Assembly: GCA_030065575.1 (NCBI GenBank)
Contig: JASJDZ010000003.1
Location: 1-64,000 of the forward strand
Direction: 5' to 3'
Source of the DNA: Acidimicrobiia bacterium
GTDB lineage: Bacteria; Actinomycetota; Acidimicrobiia; Spongiisociales; UBA5794
Length of the DNA: 64,000 bases
Each line of letters opens with the position of its first letter. Position 1 is the stretch's first letter. The position numbers were made by a program, and so were the translations under genes. The notes beneath the pieces were generated by a model that did no database searches, was not told the DNA's origin, and saw nothing but the letters and a program-made list of their open reading frames with translations. Below, piece after piece: positions 17,103 to 26,249 of this stretch.

Positions 17103-18751
17103 TGCTGCGCTGTCTCCAGTGATTCGGCGGCGTGATAAGACGAGCGAACGAGCGGGCCCGCCTCCACATGCGGGATCCCCAACCGCTCTCCCTCCGCCGA
17201 GTACCGCTGGAACTCATCGGGATGCACATAGCGGTCGACCGGACGGTGACGCGGGGTTGGCCGCAGGTACTGGCCGATCGTGATCAGGTCGACACCAACC
17301 GCCCTCATGTCGGCCAGGGTCGCCATGATCTCGGCCTCGGTCTCTCCCATTCCCACGATCAGGCCGGACTTGACGGTACAAGTTGGATTGGCCCATTTCG
17401 CACGCGCCAGCAGCGCAAGCGACCGACCGTAGTTCGCCGCGGTGCGCACCTCTCGTTGTAGCCGCAGCACGGTCTCGGTGTTGTGGTTGAGGACCTCGGG
17501 CTTGGCGGCCATCACGGTATCCAGGGCATCACGATCACCCTTGAAGTCCGGAATCAGCACCTCAACGTCGCAGTCGGGAACGAGGTCGCGGATCCGGTCG
17601 ATCGTCTCCGCAAAGATGGCTGCACCGCCATCGTCGAGATCATCGCGGTTGACCGAAGTGAGCACGGCGTGACGGAGCCCCATGGCGGCGACGGCCTCAG
17701 CCGCCCGCTCCGGCTCCTCCCGATCTACCTCACCCGGCCGGCCGGTCTGCACGTCACAGAACGCGCAGGCCCGCGTGCACTTGTCGCCGAGCAACATCAG
17801 CGTGCCGGTTCCCGAAGCCCAACACTCGTAGATGTTCGGGCAACCCGCCTCCTCGCAGACGGTGTTGAGTTCCTTGCTCCGCATCAACCGGCGAACGTCG
17901 CGGTAGCCGTCGGATGAGATATCGGCCTTGATCCGCATCCACTCCGGACGGCGGGGCTCTCCCGGAAGCAGGCCATTGATGGCAACCGGGACGTCGGTGG
18001 TCGCTTCGCCGGAGAACACGCCGGCGGTCACCATGCGATCCACTGCGAACGGTTCGCGCCCCGACCCGCGGGCAAAGGCACCCAGTTGCGCCTCGAGATC
18101 GGAGAATCCAAACACGGGCCCAATGTGTGCCAGCACCGCCTCGACAACCTCCTCGATTCGCACTTGGCGCCCAACCAGCTCGGAGATCGAGGTCACATCC
18201 CGGTCGGCGATTCCACAGGGAACGATCTTGCCGAAGTAGCTGAGATCGGGGTCGACGTTGATAGCAAAGCCATGCATGGACACGCCGCGTGAGACTCGCA
18301 CTCCGATTGCGGCAACCTTGCCCCGATCGGTCCACACCCCGGTCAGCCCCTCCTCGGGCCAGGCCGCTACGCCGAGATCACCGAGCGCCGCGATGATCAG
18401 CTGCTCGATGCGGCGAACGTGCCCGACCATGTCAAAGCCGTTGGGCAAGCGGGGCACTGCGAACACCGGGTATCCGACTAGCTGACCCGGACCGTGATAA
18501 GTGATGTCGCCACCACGATCCACGTAGTGGATCTCGGCATCGATATCGCCGAGCATCGATTCGGCAATCAGCAGATTCGAGCCGTCGCCGTTCCGCCCCA
18601 CGGTGTAGGTGTGAGGATGCTCGAGCAGCAACAGGTAGTCATCCGCAGCCCGGCCGAGGACCCGGCCCTCCCAGAAGGCCTTCTGCAGATCCCATGCCTC
18701 GGCGTACGGCAGACGCCCGAGCCAGCGGGCCCGAACCTGGGCCTTGGTCAC
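17099..18751 (-). CDS. lipB-lipA: LipB-LipA fusion: octanoyltransferase plus lipoyl synthase
   Basis: 550 aa joining the two steps of lipoyl-group synthesis. Residues 1 to about 225 are octanoyl-ACP:protein transferase: RGGDITYHGPGQLV, Lys145 in RGKVAAIG and the acyl-enzyme Cys179 in IVPCGI. After a linker of about 45 residues comes lipoyl synthase: auxiliary [4Fe-4S] cysteines C299, C304 and C310, radical-SAM cysteines C325, C329 and C332 (CxxxCxxC), NHNTETV, and the C-terminal RSSYHA whose serine ligates the auxiliary cluster. Everything needed for both activities is present and no stop or frameshift lies between the halves. Start is GTG at 18751, overlapping the E2 stop as GTGA; the stop overlaps the M24 gene as ATGA. 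In most bacteria lipB and lipA are separate, often adjacent, genes. Confidence 0.95.
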   Translation of the reverse strand: MTKAQVRARWLGRLPYAEAWDLQKAFWEGRVLGRAADDYLLLLEHPHTYTVGRNGDGSNLLIAESMLGDIDAEIHYVDRGGDITYHGPGQLVGYPVFAVPRLPNGFDMVGHVRRIEQLIIAALGDLGVAAWPEEGLTGVWTDRGKVAAIGVRVSRGVSMHGFAINVDPDLSYFGKIVPCGIADRDVTSISELVGRQVRIEEVVEAVLAHIGPVFGFSDLEAQLGAFARGSGREPFAVDRMVTAGVFSGEATTDVPVAINGLLPGEPRRPEWMRIKADISSDGYRDVRRLMRSKELNTVCEEAGCPNIYECWASGTGTLMLLGDKCTRACAFCDVQTGRPGEVDREEPERAAEAVAAMGLRHAVLTSVNRDDLDDGGAAIFAETIDRIRDLVPDCDVEVLIPDFKGDRDALDTVMAAKPEVLNHNTETVLRLQREVRTAANYGRSLALLARAKWANPTCTVKSGLIVGMGETEAEIMATLADMRAVGVDLITIGQYLRPTPRHRPVDRYVHPDEFQRYSAEGERLGIPHVEAGPLVRSSYHAAESLETAQQ

Positions 18752-20250
18752 GCCAGTTCCTGATCCCAGTCCCAGGTCTCCAGGTTCTCCTTGATACGCC
18801 GCAGGAAGAGAACTGCAGTCGAGCCGTCGAATACCCTGTGATCCCAGGTCAGACCGAGATACCCGATATGCCGGATGGCGATGGCGTCCGAGCCGTCGGG
18901 CAGGGTGACCACCGCCGCTCGCTTACTCACGGTATCCGTCGACAGGATGGCGACGTTGGGGATGTTGATTATCGGCGCCGACATGAATGAACCGAATGGA
19001 CCGGGGTTCGTGATGGTGAAGGTCGAACCCGACAGATCATTGAGTTCGAGCTTGCCCGCCCTTGCCTTGTCGGCGACTGCACGAATGCCGCGGGCCAGGC
19101 CGGTCAGGGCGAGGCCATCAGCCCCCGGCATGTTCATCACGACGAGGCCGCCTTCATTCAGGTCGACAGCGATCCCGAGGCCAACTGAGTTGTGGAATGT
19201 CTGCGTCTCGTTCTCGAGATCAAAGGAACTGTTCACAACGGGATAAGCCTGCAAGGCATCGATGGTGGCGCGGGCGATGAACGGCATGTAGGTCAGCGAG
19301 TAGCCCTCTCGAGCCTTCCACGCCGCCTTGTGCTTCTGGCGAACTTGCTCCACCCGCTCGTAGTCGACCTCAACCGCCGTCCACACGTGAGCGGCGGTGC
19401 GCTTGGCATTGAGCATGTTCTCGGCGATCACCTTGCGCAGCCGAGGCATAGCTTCGGTACGGTCTGCGCCGACCGCAGCCACTGCGTCGGGCACCGCAAC
19501 CGCCTCAGCCGCGGGGGCCGGGGCCGGAGCTGCTGCCGGCGGTGCCGGGGCGGCAGGTGCCGGGGCTGGAGCGGGCGCCGGGGCAGGAGCGGGTGCCGGG
19601 GCCGGAGCCGGCTCGAAGGTCACCTCGGCGGTCGGGGCAGCCGGCGGTGGCGGCGGAGTCCCGGCCTTCTGCGCATCGATGTACCTGCTGACGTCCTTCC
19701 GAGTGATGCGTCCGCCCTCACCGGTACCGACGACAAGTGACAGGTCCACGTTGTTCTCGGAGGCAAGCTTGCGCACGACGGGTGATAGCACCGACCGCTT
19801 CGGGGCTTCTTCGGTGGCAACAGGCATGGCAGCAGGCGGTGTCGCCGGCACCGGAGCGAGGGGCTCAGCCGCCACCGGGGCGGGAGCCGGTTCGGGGGCG
19901 GGTGCCGGCTCAGGGGCGGGTGCCGGTTCGGGGGCGGCTGCCGGCTCCGGCTCGGGCGGCGGCTCAGGTGCAGGCGCGGCCTCGGGCGACGGTGCGGCGA
20001 CCACCTCTTCTCCGGGCTCACCGATGACGGCGAGGGCTGTCCCAACCGTGACCGTCTCCCCTTCCGCAACCAGGATCTCGACCACGATCCCGGCAACCGG
20101 GGAGGGTATCTCGGTGTCGACTTTGTCGGTCGAAATCTCCAGCAGCACTTCGTCGGCCGCGATGGAATCACCGGGTTGCTTTGCCCAACTGAGGATTGTG
20201 CCTTCAGTTACGGTCTCGCCCAACTGGGGCATCTCGACTGTGGTCGCCAT
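18748..20250 (-). CDS. 2-oxo acid dehydrogenase E2 acyltransferase (dihydrolipoamide succinyl/acyltransferase)
   Basis: 500 aa. Lipoyl domain at 1-80 with lipoylated Lys43 in STDKVDTE; Pro/Ala/Glu-rich linker 80-150; peripheral subunit-binding domain about 153-191 (SVLSPVVRKLASEN...GRITRKDV); a second Ala-Pro linker 195-258; catalytic domain 265-500 with DHRVFDGS (His471, Asp475). Catalyses acyl transfer from lipoamide to CoA in the core of a dehydrogenase complex. Sequence alone does not settle 2-oxoglutarate, pyruvate or branched-chain specificity; the actinobacterial SucB/DlaT group is likeliest. It follows lpdA by 21 bp with AAGGAG before the ATG and overlaps lipB-lipA, but no E1 gene is present here. 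Confidence 0.93.
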   Translation of the reverse strand: MATTVEMPQLGETVTEGTILSWAKQPGDSIAADEVLLEISTDKVDTEIPSPVAGIVVEILVAEGETVTVGTALAVIGEPGEEVVAAPSPEAAPAPEPPPEPEPAAAPEPAPAPEPAPAPEPAPAPVAAEPLAPVPATPPAAMPVATEEAPKRSVLSPVVRKLASENNVDLSLVVGTGEGGRITRKDVSRYIDAQKAGTPPPPPAAPTAEVTFEPAPAPAPAPAPAPAPAPAPAAPAPPAAAPAPAPAAEAVAVPDAVAAVGADRTEAMPRLRKVIAENMLNAKRTAAHVWTAVEVDYERVEQVRQKHKAAWKAREGYSLTYMPFIARATIDALQAYPVVNSSFDLENETQTFHNSVGLGIAVDLNEGGLVVMNMPGADGLALTGLARGIRAVADKARAGKLELNDLSGSTFTITNPGPFGSFMSAPIINIPNVAILSTDTVSKRAAVVTLPDGSDAIAIRHIGYLGLTWDHRVFDGSTAVLFLRRIKENLETWDWDQELA

Positions 20251-20271
20251 TTCAGCGGTCTCCTTCTGTCC

Positions 20272-21645
20272 TCAATGCAAACTACGACCGGCTGCGGACA
20301 ACAGGGTTTCCCCGATCGCTTCAGAAATCGTTGGATGGGCATGGATGAACGCAGCCGCTTCCGCGGGCAGCGCCTCCCAGGCCACTGCGTACATCAGCTC
20401 GTGGATCAGCTCACCGGCGGAGGGCCCAATCACGGTGGCGCCGAGGATCGGGCCATCCTTCTCGCTCACCACCTTGACCAAACCGCCAACTTCGCCCTGG
20501 ATGATTGCTCGACCGACGCCACGCATACCGTGGTCGTGGACCTCGACATCGTATCCGGCCTCCCGTGCCGCAGCTTCGGTGAGACCCACGCTGGCTAGCT
20601 CGGGATCGGTATACACGACGAGGGGTATTGCCCGATAGTCAACCGGAGCGATCTCCCCGGTTGCGATATGGGTGATGGCCGCGATGCCTTCGGCAAAACC
20701 GGCATGGGCAAGTTGCGGAGTGCCGGCGACGATGTCGCCGACTGCATAGATGTTGGGCTCAGCGGTCATCATCGTGTTGGGGTCTACCTCGATGAAGCCT
20801 CGGTCGACCTCCACTCGGGTTGTCTCCAAGCCGAGATCGTCTGTGACGGGAGCACGACCTACGGCGACCAGCACCTTGTCGACCTCGACGTAGTCGCCCT
20901 CGAAGGGCACAACCACACGCTCGTCGCCGACCTCGGCAGGTCCCACGCCAACGCCCGTGCGGATCTTGACCCCCTTCTTCTTCATCTCTCGAGCCAGAGC
21001 CTTGGCAGCTTCCGGCTCGGCACCCGGGATCACCTGATCGAGCATCTCGAACAAGTGCACCTCGGACCCGGTTGAACCAAGAATCAGGGCGAACTCGCTG
21101 CCGATAGCTCCGGCTCCGATGATCGCAACCCGGTTGGGCCGCTCGCTCCAGTCGAGTGCCTCCCGACTGGAGACTATGCGGGTGCCGTCGAAGTCATAGC
21201 CGGGGATGGAGCGAGGCTTCGAACCCGTCGCCAGGACAACGTTCTTGGCTTCCAGCCGTCGCACCGCACCGTCTTTGGCAGCAACCTCGACTCCCCCGCC
21301 GGCCAGACGCCCATAACCCTCGATGACATCAACCTGACGCGACTTGAGCAACCCGCTCAGGCCACGAACGAGGCCGTCGACTATGACGTTCTTACGATTG
21401 AGTGCGGCCTCCCAATCCAGGGTGGGCTCGCCGACATGAACCCCGAACTCTGACGCCTTCTTGGCATGGGCAAAGACTTCCGCCGTCTTGAGCCACGACT
21501 TGGCGGGAATGCAGCCGCGCAGCAGGCAGGTACCTCCGACGCGCTCTTTTTCGACCAGAGCGACTTTCAGGCCGAAGTTGTGGGCGTAGAGGGCGGCCGC
21601 ATAGCCACCCGGGCCTCCACCGATGATTACGACGTCGTACACCAT
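20272..21645 (-). CDS. lpdA: dihydrolipoyl dehydrogenase (E3)
   Basis: 457-aa FAD flavoprotein that re-oxidises dihydrolipoamide with NAD. Seen: FAD-binding GGGPGGYAAA at the N-terminus, redox disulfide GGTCLLRGCIPAKS (Cys40/Cys45), NAD-binding IIGAGAIGSEFALIL, second FAD motif YAVGDIV, and the C-terminal HAHPTISEA with the catalytic His. ATG at 21645 is preceded by GGAGG; the longer open frame upstream is not used. It is the first gene of the lpdA-E2-lipBA-M24 operon. Confidence 0.97.
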   Translation of the reverse strand: MVYDVVIIGGGPGGYAAALYAHNFGLKVALVEKERVGGTCLLRGCIPAKSWLKTAEVFAHAKKASEFGVHVGEPTLDWEAALNRKNVIVDGLVRGLSGLLKSRQVDVIEGYGRLAGGGVEVAAKDGAVRRLEAKNVVLATGSKPRSIPGYDFDGTRIVSSREALDWSERPNRVAIIGAGAIGSEFALILGSTGSEVHLFEMLDQVIPGAEPEAAKALAREMKKKGVKIRTGVGVGPAEVGDERVVVPFEGDYVEVDKVLVAVGRAPVTDDLGLETTRVEVDRGFIEVDPNTMMTAEPNIYAVGDIVAGTPQLAHAGFAEGIAAITHIATGEIAPVDYRAIPLVVYTDPELASVGLTEAAAREAGYDVEVHDHGMRGVGRAIIQGEVGGLVKVVSEKDGPILGATVIGPSAGELIHELMYAVAWEALPAEAAAFIHAHPTISEAIGETLLSAAGRSLH

Positions 21646-21708
21646 GCCTCCGCAGAGATTCGGGTTCGTATGGAGCCTAGCGTTCCTCGGTTGGCTGCCG
21701 AGCAAGCG

Positions 21709-23016
21709 TCATTGACCCCGGTATTCGTTGAGCATATCGAACATCATGTCGGCACCGGGCTCGAGCGCAGCGACGGGGATACGCTCGTCTGCTGCGTGGG
21801 CCAGCTCCTGGAACGCAAAGCCATCGGGGAGCAGCAGCGGCGTGAATCCGTAGGGCTGGATCCCCAGCTCGGCGAACCACCTCCCGTCGGTAGCGGCCGG
21901 CATCAGGAACGGTATCGGAACCCCGTCGGGATCGCGACGCTTGACCACATCGGCAAGCAGTGGGAAGAGGCCCATGTCCGGTTCCCTTGGACCGAGCTTG
22001 CCATCGACTGCGTAGCCGACGTCAACGTCTGGGCCGACGATGCGACGCAACTCGGCTGCCATCTCCTCCGGGTTGCTCGATGGCACCATTCGCCCATCCA
22101 AGGTCAGCCTGATCTCGGCCGGGACAACATTGTGCTTCTTGCCACCGCGAACGATGGTCGGACTCACGGTGTTCCGAAACACCGGCTCGAGCACGCCGAG
22201 CTGACCGGGCAGGAGCCGGAACGCCGCATCTGCGGTTCGCTCGTTAAGAAGCAAGCGCAGCGCCCTTTGCGTGATGCCCGTCGTGTGCTCCACCATCCCC
22301 TCGACCATGAGACGGGTCGCTGCGCTGATGTGGACGGGCATACGCTTGCGCTCCAGGGCCGTGAGAGTCTTGCCCAGCCGCGCCATGGCCGCGCCGCGAC
22401 GCGGCAGCGAGCCATGTCCTCCCTCAGCGGTGATCGCCAGCTCGAACCTGACGCTCAGTCGCTCTGCGACCTGAATCGGATAGAAACGGGTTCCGCCGAT
22501 AGGCATCGGGAACCCCCCAAACTCCCCGATGCAGTACTTCACATCGGCAAAGTGCTCCGGGTGGTTCTCAACCAGGTATTTCGCCCCGAAGTATCCGCTG
22601 TTCTCCTCGTCCGACAGTACAGCCAGCACCACGTCCCCGGCCGGGGGCGAATCTGAGAGAGCGAGACGGACGAAAGCATGGACCATCATCACCACGGCGC
22701 CCTTCATATCGAGCGTGCCGCGACCCCACAGGAAGCCGTCGATGATCTCGCCTCCGAAGGGGTCGTGCGCCCAGGCCTGGTCGGCGGTGGTGACAACATC
22801 AACGTGCCCCTGCATCAGCAATGCAGGGGCCTCTCCCCTTCCCGGAATACGGGCAATGAGGTTGGGGCGTTCCGGGTCCCTGCTGAGGACTGTCATCTCG
22901 ACACCTGCGGTCTCGATGATGCCCTGCAGCATGCTGACAGCGGCCGCCTCATTCCCCGGCGGATTAGTGGTATCCAGCCGGACGAGATCCTGAAGGACAG
23001 CGACAGGGTCGAACAT
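21709..23016 (-). CDS. M20 family metallopeptidase/deacylase
   Basis: 435-aa cytosolic dizinc hydrolase of the ArgE/DapE/carboxypeptidase G2 type. Metal-site motifs: MQGHVDVV (His, Asp), GRGTLDMKGAV (bridging Asp), SDEENSG (catalytic Glu pair), and the dimerisation lid in the middle with GGHGSLPRRG. The substrate is not predictable; the branch resembles dipeptidase-like M20 proteins common in actinobacteria. ATG at 23016 overlaps the upstream MFS stop as TGATG, so import and hydrolysis of a small N-acyl or peptide substrate may be coupled. Confidence 0.9.
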   Translation of the reverse strand: MFDPVAVLQDLVRLDTTNPPGNEAAAVSMLQGIIETAGVEMTVLSRDPERPNLIARIPGRGEAPALLMQGHVDVVTTADQAWAHDPFGGEIIDGFLWGRGTLDMKGAVVMMVHAFVRLALSDSPPAGDVVLAVLSDEENSGYFGAKYLVENHPEHFADVKYCIGEFGGFPMPIGGTRFYPIQVAERLSVRFELAITAEGGHGSLPRRGAAMARLGKTLTALERKRMPVHISAATRLMVEGMVEHTTGITQRALRLLLNERTADAAFRLLPGQLGVLEPVFRNTVSPTIVRGGKKHNVVPAEIRLTLDGRMVPSSNPEEMAAELRRIVGPDVDVGYAVDGKLGPREPDMGLFPLLADVVKRRDPDGVPIPFLMPAATDGRWFAELGIQPYGFTPLLLPDGFAFQELAHAADERIPVAALEPGADMMFDMLNEYRGQ

Positions 23017-24251
23017 CAAGCAGCCCCGATCACGGCGTCAGTAGTGGTTCGTTCCCAGAGCTTCTGGAACCGGCCAATGACCCAGAACAGAAGCGGGATG
23101 AGAGCCAGGCTGCCGAGACCAAACACGCGGAACAGCGACGGAAACCCCACGTTGTCGGAGAGGGCCGTCGCCACTCCATCGCCACCGCCGATGCCGATGT
23201 TCGACATCGTCTGCAAGATGGCAAACATCGAAGCAGCGATCCTCGTGTCGGTGATTCCCATCGAAAGGGTGACGTAGGTGGTCCACTGCAGCCCGACTGC
23301 GATACCCCAGATTGCCGCCACCGCGATGATGGCTCCTTCCGATTCGATCGTGCTGAACATCAGGCCACCCATGGCTACAGCGGCCAAGGTTGCGGTGGCG
23401 GCGAAGCGTCGACCGAACTTGTGCACCATTGTTGACAGCGTGACAGCACCTATGACCATGCCGACACCCTTCAGAGTGCCATAGAGCCCGATCCGCCCCG
23501 CAGAAGAGTCGAGGGTGTCCGACATGTAGTACGTGACGAGCCCGTCGATGCCTTGGAAGAAGAACCAGGCGAAGATCAACGTCAGGCTGTAGACGAGATA
23601 GCGCGGCTGCAGCATGACGCGAAAGGCCCGCCTGTCAAAGGAATGTGCCGGCGTTCGCTCCGCCGGCTCCTGAACCCGACCAACCCACCACAGCGGAATC
23701 AGCAGCAATCCCGCTATGACGAGGAAGATCGACTGGTAGCCGACGGCATCGGCAATCCATCCAAAGACGATCGAAACCGCTACGACCCCGACGGCACGGC
23801 CTCCGGTCATCCACGCCTGCACGGTGCTGTGGTCGTCGGGGACAACGACGTCGACGGCAAGGGCGTCGGCAGTCGTGTCGAACAGCGCCATGAAGAAGGT
23901 GGCGATCAGCACCATTGCCGCCAGGACTCCGAAGCTCTCCGACGGATCAACGAAGAAGGCAACCGCAAAAGCAATCGAAGTTGAGGTGACCCCGATTGCC
24001 ATGTACGGCACGCGGTGGCCGCGGCCGAAGAGGTTGTACTTGTCGGAAATCAGCCCGTACAGCCACTTGATGATGAACGGCAGCAATGCAAGAGAGGCAA
24101 CAATGGCGATACGGTCCGGGTCAATTCCCTCCTCGTCCATGTGCGGCTTGAAGAAGTTGAGCTGGTAGGCCTGGATGACGCCCTGGACGAAGTAGAGCGC
24201 TCCAAACATCGTGAACAGCTGCTTGCGGCTGAGGTTTACGTCCAAGTCCAT
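23016..24251 (-). CDS. MFS transporter
   Basis: 411 aa with about twelve hydrophobic segments. N-terminal FVQGVIQAYQLNFFKPHMDE, the loop 2-3 segment YGLISDKYNLFGRGHRVPY, and DTTADALAVD in the fourth helix region are of the sort seen in BT1/PucC-like and AmpG-like MFS carriers. Substrate unknown; translational overlap with the M20 peptidase suggests a peptide- or amide-type substrate, which is inference. Inner-membrane location. Confidence 0.88.
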   Translation of the reverse strand: MDLDVNLSRKQLFTMFGALYFVQGVIQAYQLNFFKPHMDEEGIDPDRIAIVASLALLPFIIKWLYGLISDKYNLFGRGHRVPYMAIGVTSTSIAFAVAFFVDPSESFGVLAAMVLIATFFMALFDTTADALAVDVVVPDDHSTVQAWMTGGRAVGVVAVSIVFGWIADAVGYQSIFLVIAGLLLIPLWWVGRVQEPAERTPAHSFDRRAFRVMLQPRYLVYSLTLIFAWFFFQGIDGLVTYYMSDTLDSSAGRIGLYGTLKGVGMVIGAVTLSTMVHKFGRRFAATATLAAVAMGGLMFSTIESEGAIIAVAAIWGIAVGLQWTTYVTLSMGITDTRIAASMFAILQTMSNIGIGGGDGVATALSDNVGFPSLFRVFGLGSLALIPLLFWVIGRFQKLWERTTTDAVIGAA

Positions 24252-24351
24252 CCTCTCGATCGCGATTGGAGAATAGGCGGACAGGTTGGCTCAGGACGAT
24301 CAGCAACCCGGCTCGCTCATGAAGGCGAGGAGGAGGCGATATCCTCTGCCC

Positions 24352-24441
24352 ATGCAAACCCGTTATCTACTTGTCGCCTCGGTGATCACCGGCATCGTCA
24401 TCCTGGTGGCGGCAGCGGTATGGATGGCGACACGCCTGTGA
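24352..24441 (+). CDS. 29-aa single-helix membrane microprotein
   Basis: Reads MQTRYLLVASVITGIVILVA and ends AAAVWMATRL, i.e. a short basic start and one transmembrane helix. A purine-rich stretch with GAGGAGG lies about 15 bases upstream. Its stop TGA overlaps a possible GTG start (GTGA at 24438-24441) of the downstream hydrolase, the same coupling used by several real gene pairs in this window. Function unknown; the two-codon-phase overlap and the clean helix are the only support. Confidence 0.5.
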   Translation: MQTRYLLVASVITGIVILVAAAVWMATRL

Positions 24442-25082
24442 TCAGGGTCTCCGCGTCTGTGAGCCTGGAATCCCAGTGGGACCGTCCCGATGAGCCCGAC
24501 CGCGGAGTTGTTCTGTGTCATCCCCATCCGCTTCACGGCGGAACGATGCGCGTTCCCCTCATGGCGGCGATCGCCGCCGACCTCGTCGCTCGCAATGTTG
24601 CCGTCCTACGGTTCAACTTCCGTGGCGTTGGCCGCTCTACCGGCAGTCACGATGCCGGGCTCGCCGAAATCGACGACGTTGCGGCAGCTCTGAGCCACGC
24701 CCGTGAGGCCCATCCGGATCTGGAGTTTGGCGTCGCAGGCTGGTCGTTCGGAGCTGCCACCGCATTGCGCTGGCACGCCCGCGACCGGGCGGAAGAGAAC
24801 TACGTTGGCATCGCTCCCGGCATCGGGCCGAATGCCGGCCAGCGCCTGCCCGATCCAGAGTCGCTTCATTCGGCAACTCGAACTTTCATCGTCGGCGAGC
24901 GTGACCAGCTCGTTCCTGCCGACCTCGTCGTCGACTACGCAGATCGAGCCGGAGCCACGGTGCACGTGCTCCAGGGAAGCGACCACTTCTTCTACTTCCG
25001 CGAGCAGAAGGTCGCTTGTCTCCTCGCCGCCGGCCTCGGGATTCCCATCCCCGCCGCGCAGATCCGCGCCTCCTGCGAGTGA
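24420..25082 (+). CDS. alpha/beta hydrolase, COG2945-like
   Basis: About 220 aa. VVLCHPHPLHGGTM, LRFNFRGVGRS and GWSFGAATA (nucleophile Ser) match the COG2945/YtmA-like branch of the alpha/beta-hydrolase fold; a late Asp (ERDQLVPAD) and His (QGSDHFF) complete the triad. Substrate unknown, probably a small ester or peptide. Two starts are possible: ATG at 24420, inside the microprotein gene, or GTG at 24438, overlapping its stop; the sequence similarity begins after both. Convergent with the amidohydrolase gene. Confidence 0.88.
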   Translation: MDGDTPVIRVSASVSLESQWDRPDEPDRGVVLCHPHPLHGGTMRVPLMAAIAADLVARNVAVLRFNFRGVGRSTGSHDAGLAEIDDVAAALSHAREAHPDLEFGVAGWSFGAATALRWHARDRAEENYVGIAPGIGPNAGQRLPDPESLHSATRTFIVGERDQLVPADLVVDYADRAGATVHVLQGSDHFFYFREQKVACLLAAGLGIPIPAAQIRASCE

Positions 25083-25123
25083 ACCATGTTTCCTGCGTAA
25101 CCGACGGCAACACCCTGCGCCGG

Positions 25124-25981
25124 CTATGCCAATTCGGGAGGCAGACCCAGCAGGCGGCTGATGTTGTCTACCAGTACTGCCCGATTGACCTCATCGGGTA
25201 GCCCAAGTGACGCCCACTCGGCGAGCCAGGCGTCCGGGTTGCCGAACGGGTAGTCGCTGCCGAAGTGGACTCGCTCTCGAAGCGAACCTCGGATCAGATC
25301 CAGCAGCTGCGGGCTCATCGCCTTGGGCGAAACTCCAGAGAGACACAAATGGACATTGCCCTTGTGCAGCGTGATGGCCAGGGCTTCATCAAGCCAGAGA
25401 GGTCCGGTGTGGGCAAGAACCACCTTCATCTCGGGGTACGCGGCCGCCAGCCGATCAGCGTGGATGGGGCGGGCCGGCTCGAGAGAGACGCCGCCACCTC
25501 CGTCGAGACCTGCACCCAGCCGCGTGAACCCGGTATGGATGAGCACGATCAGCCCGTGTTCGACAGCCGTCTCCCAGAGCTGTCGACTATCTCGCTCTGA
25601 GGGAGCCACCTGTTCCGAGGCGGGATGAAACGCAAGCCCGGCCAGACCGAGTCGTGCCGCCTGGTGAACCGCAGCAACCGCACCGGCGCCTCCCGTAGGC
25701 TCGACGGCGCCAAACCCCCAGAAGACATCGGGAGCGGCGTCAACCAGTGCCCTAATCTGGACGTTGCCAAGGCTGCGGTATCCGCTCGCCGGCCGGCTGT
25801 TCCATCCCAGCAAGATGGCTTTGGCATCCCTACTGCGATAGAAATCGGCTAGCTCCTCGGGTGATTGGGGACCGATGGCCTCGCCGAGGTGATTGCGGAG
25901 CCCATCGATGTATGGCCCCATTGGGCCCTCGAGAAACCCGACAACGGGGGGATGGACGTGAGCATCGATGAACCGCGTCAC
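25124..25981 (-). CDS. metal-dependent amidohydrolase (Amidohydro_2 type)
   Basis: 285-aa TIM-barrel hydrolase/decarboxylase. Metal ligands are visible at FIDAHVHPP (His8, His10), the internal His in LIHTGF and LAHTGPLW, and the Asp in FGSDYPFGNP. The branch includes aromatic-acid decarboxylases and lactone or amide hydrolases; the substrate is not assignable. The GTG start at 25981 overlaps the stop of the small upstream gene as GTGA. Confidence 0.87.
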   Translation of the reverse strand: MTRFIDAHVHPPVVGFLEGPMGPYIDGLRNHLGEAIGPQSPEELADFYRSRDAKAILLGWNSRPASGYRSLGNVQIRALVDAAPDVFWGFGAVEPTGGAGAVAAVHQAARLGLAGLAFHPASEQVAPSERDSRQLWETAVEHGLIVLIHTGFTRLGAGLDGGGGVSLEPARPIHADRLAAAYPEMKVVLAHTGPLWLDEALAITLHKGNVHLCLSGVSPKAMSPQLLDLIRGSLRERVHFGSDYPFGNPDAWLAEWASLGLPDEVNRAVLVDNISRLLGLPPELA

Positions 25982-26181
25982 GCCGGTCGAAACCCTCGGT
26001 TGCGCGCCTCTGCGAGCGTGTCCGGGGCAAAACTCTGCACCAGATTTCGCCCCAGTAGCCCCTCGTCGGCAAAGCGTTGCTGGACGACTGACAACGACGA
26101 CTCGTCATCACAGTCGTACACGCGCATATCGTCCCGGGTTCCCACGAAACGGTGTTCGGCAAAGCGCTCAAGTCGGCTCAC
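25978..26181 (-). CDS. small conserved-looking protein of unknown function, 67 aa
   Basis: Begins MSRLERFAEHRFVGTRDDM with an acidic middle (VYDCDDESS) and ends ARNRGFRPA. GTG at 26181 is chosen because AGGAG stands five bases upstream; TTG at 26208 would add nine residues. It overlaps the amidohydrolase start as GTGA, which argues for a real, coupled gene. No family recognised; cytosolic by composition. Confidence 0.65.
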   Translation of the reverse strand: MSRLERFAEHRFVGTRDDMRVYDCDDESSLSVVQQRFADEGLLGRNLVQSFAPDTLAEARNRGFRPA

Positions 26182-26249
26182 GACATCTCCTACGAAATCA
26201 AGATCCAACCACAGTGTAGGAGTCAGGTCGGAGCGGCCGTCACCAGGCG

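Noticed and set aside
19397-20638. 413-aa plus-strand frame with long Ala/Gly runs
   Set aside because: Antisense of the E2 Pro/Ala linkers and of lpdA; its repeats are just the complement of the linker codons.
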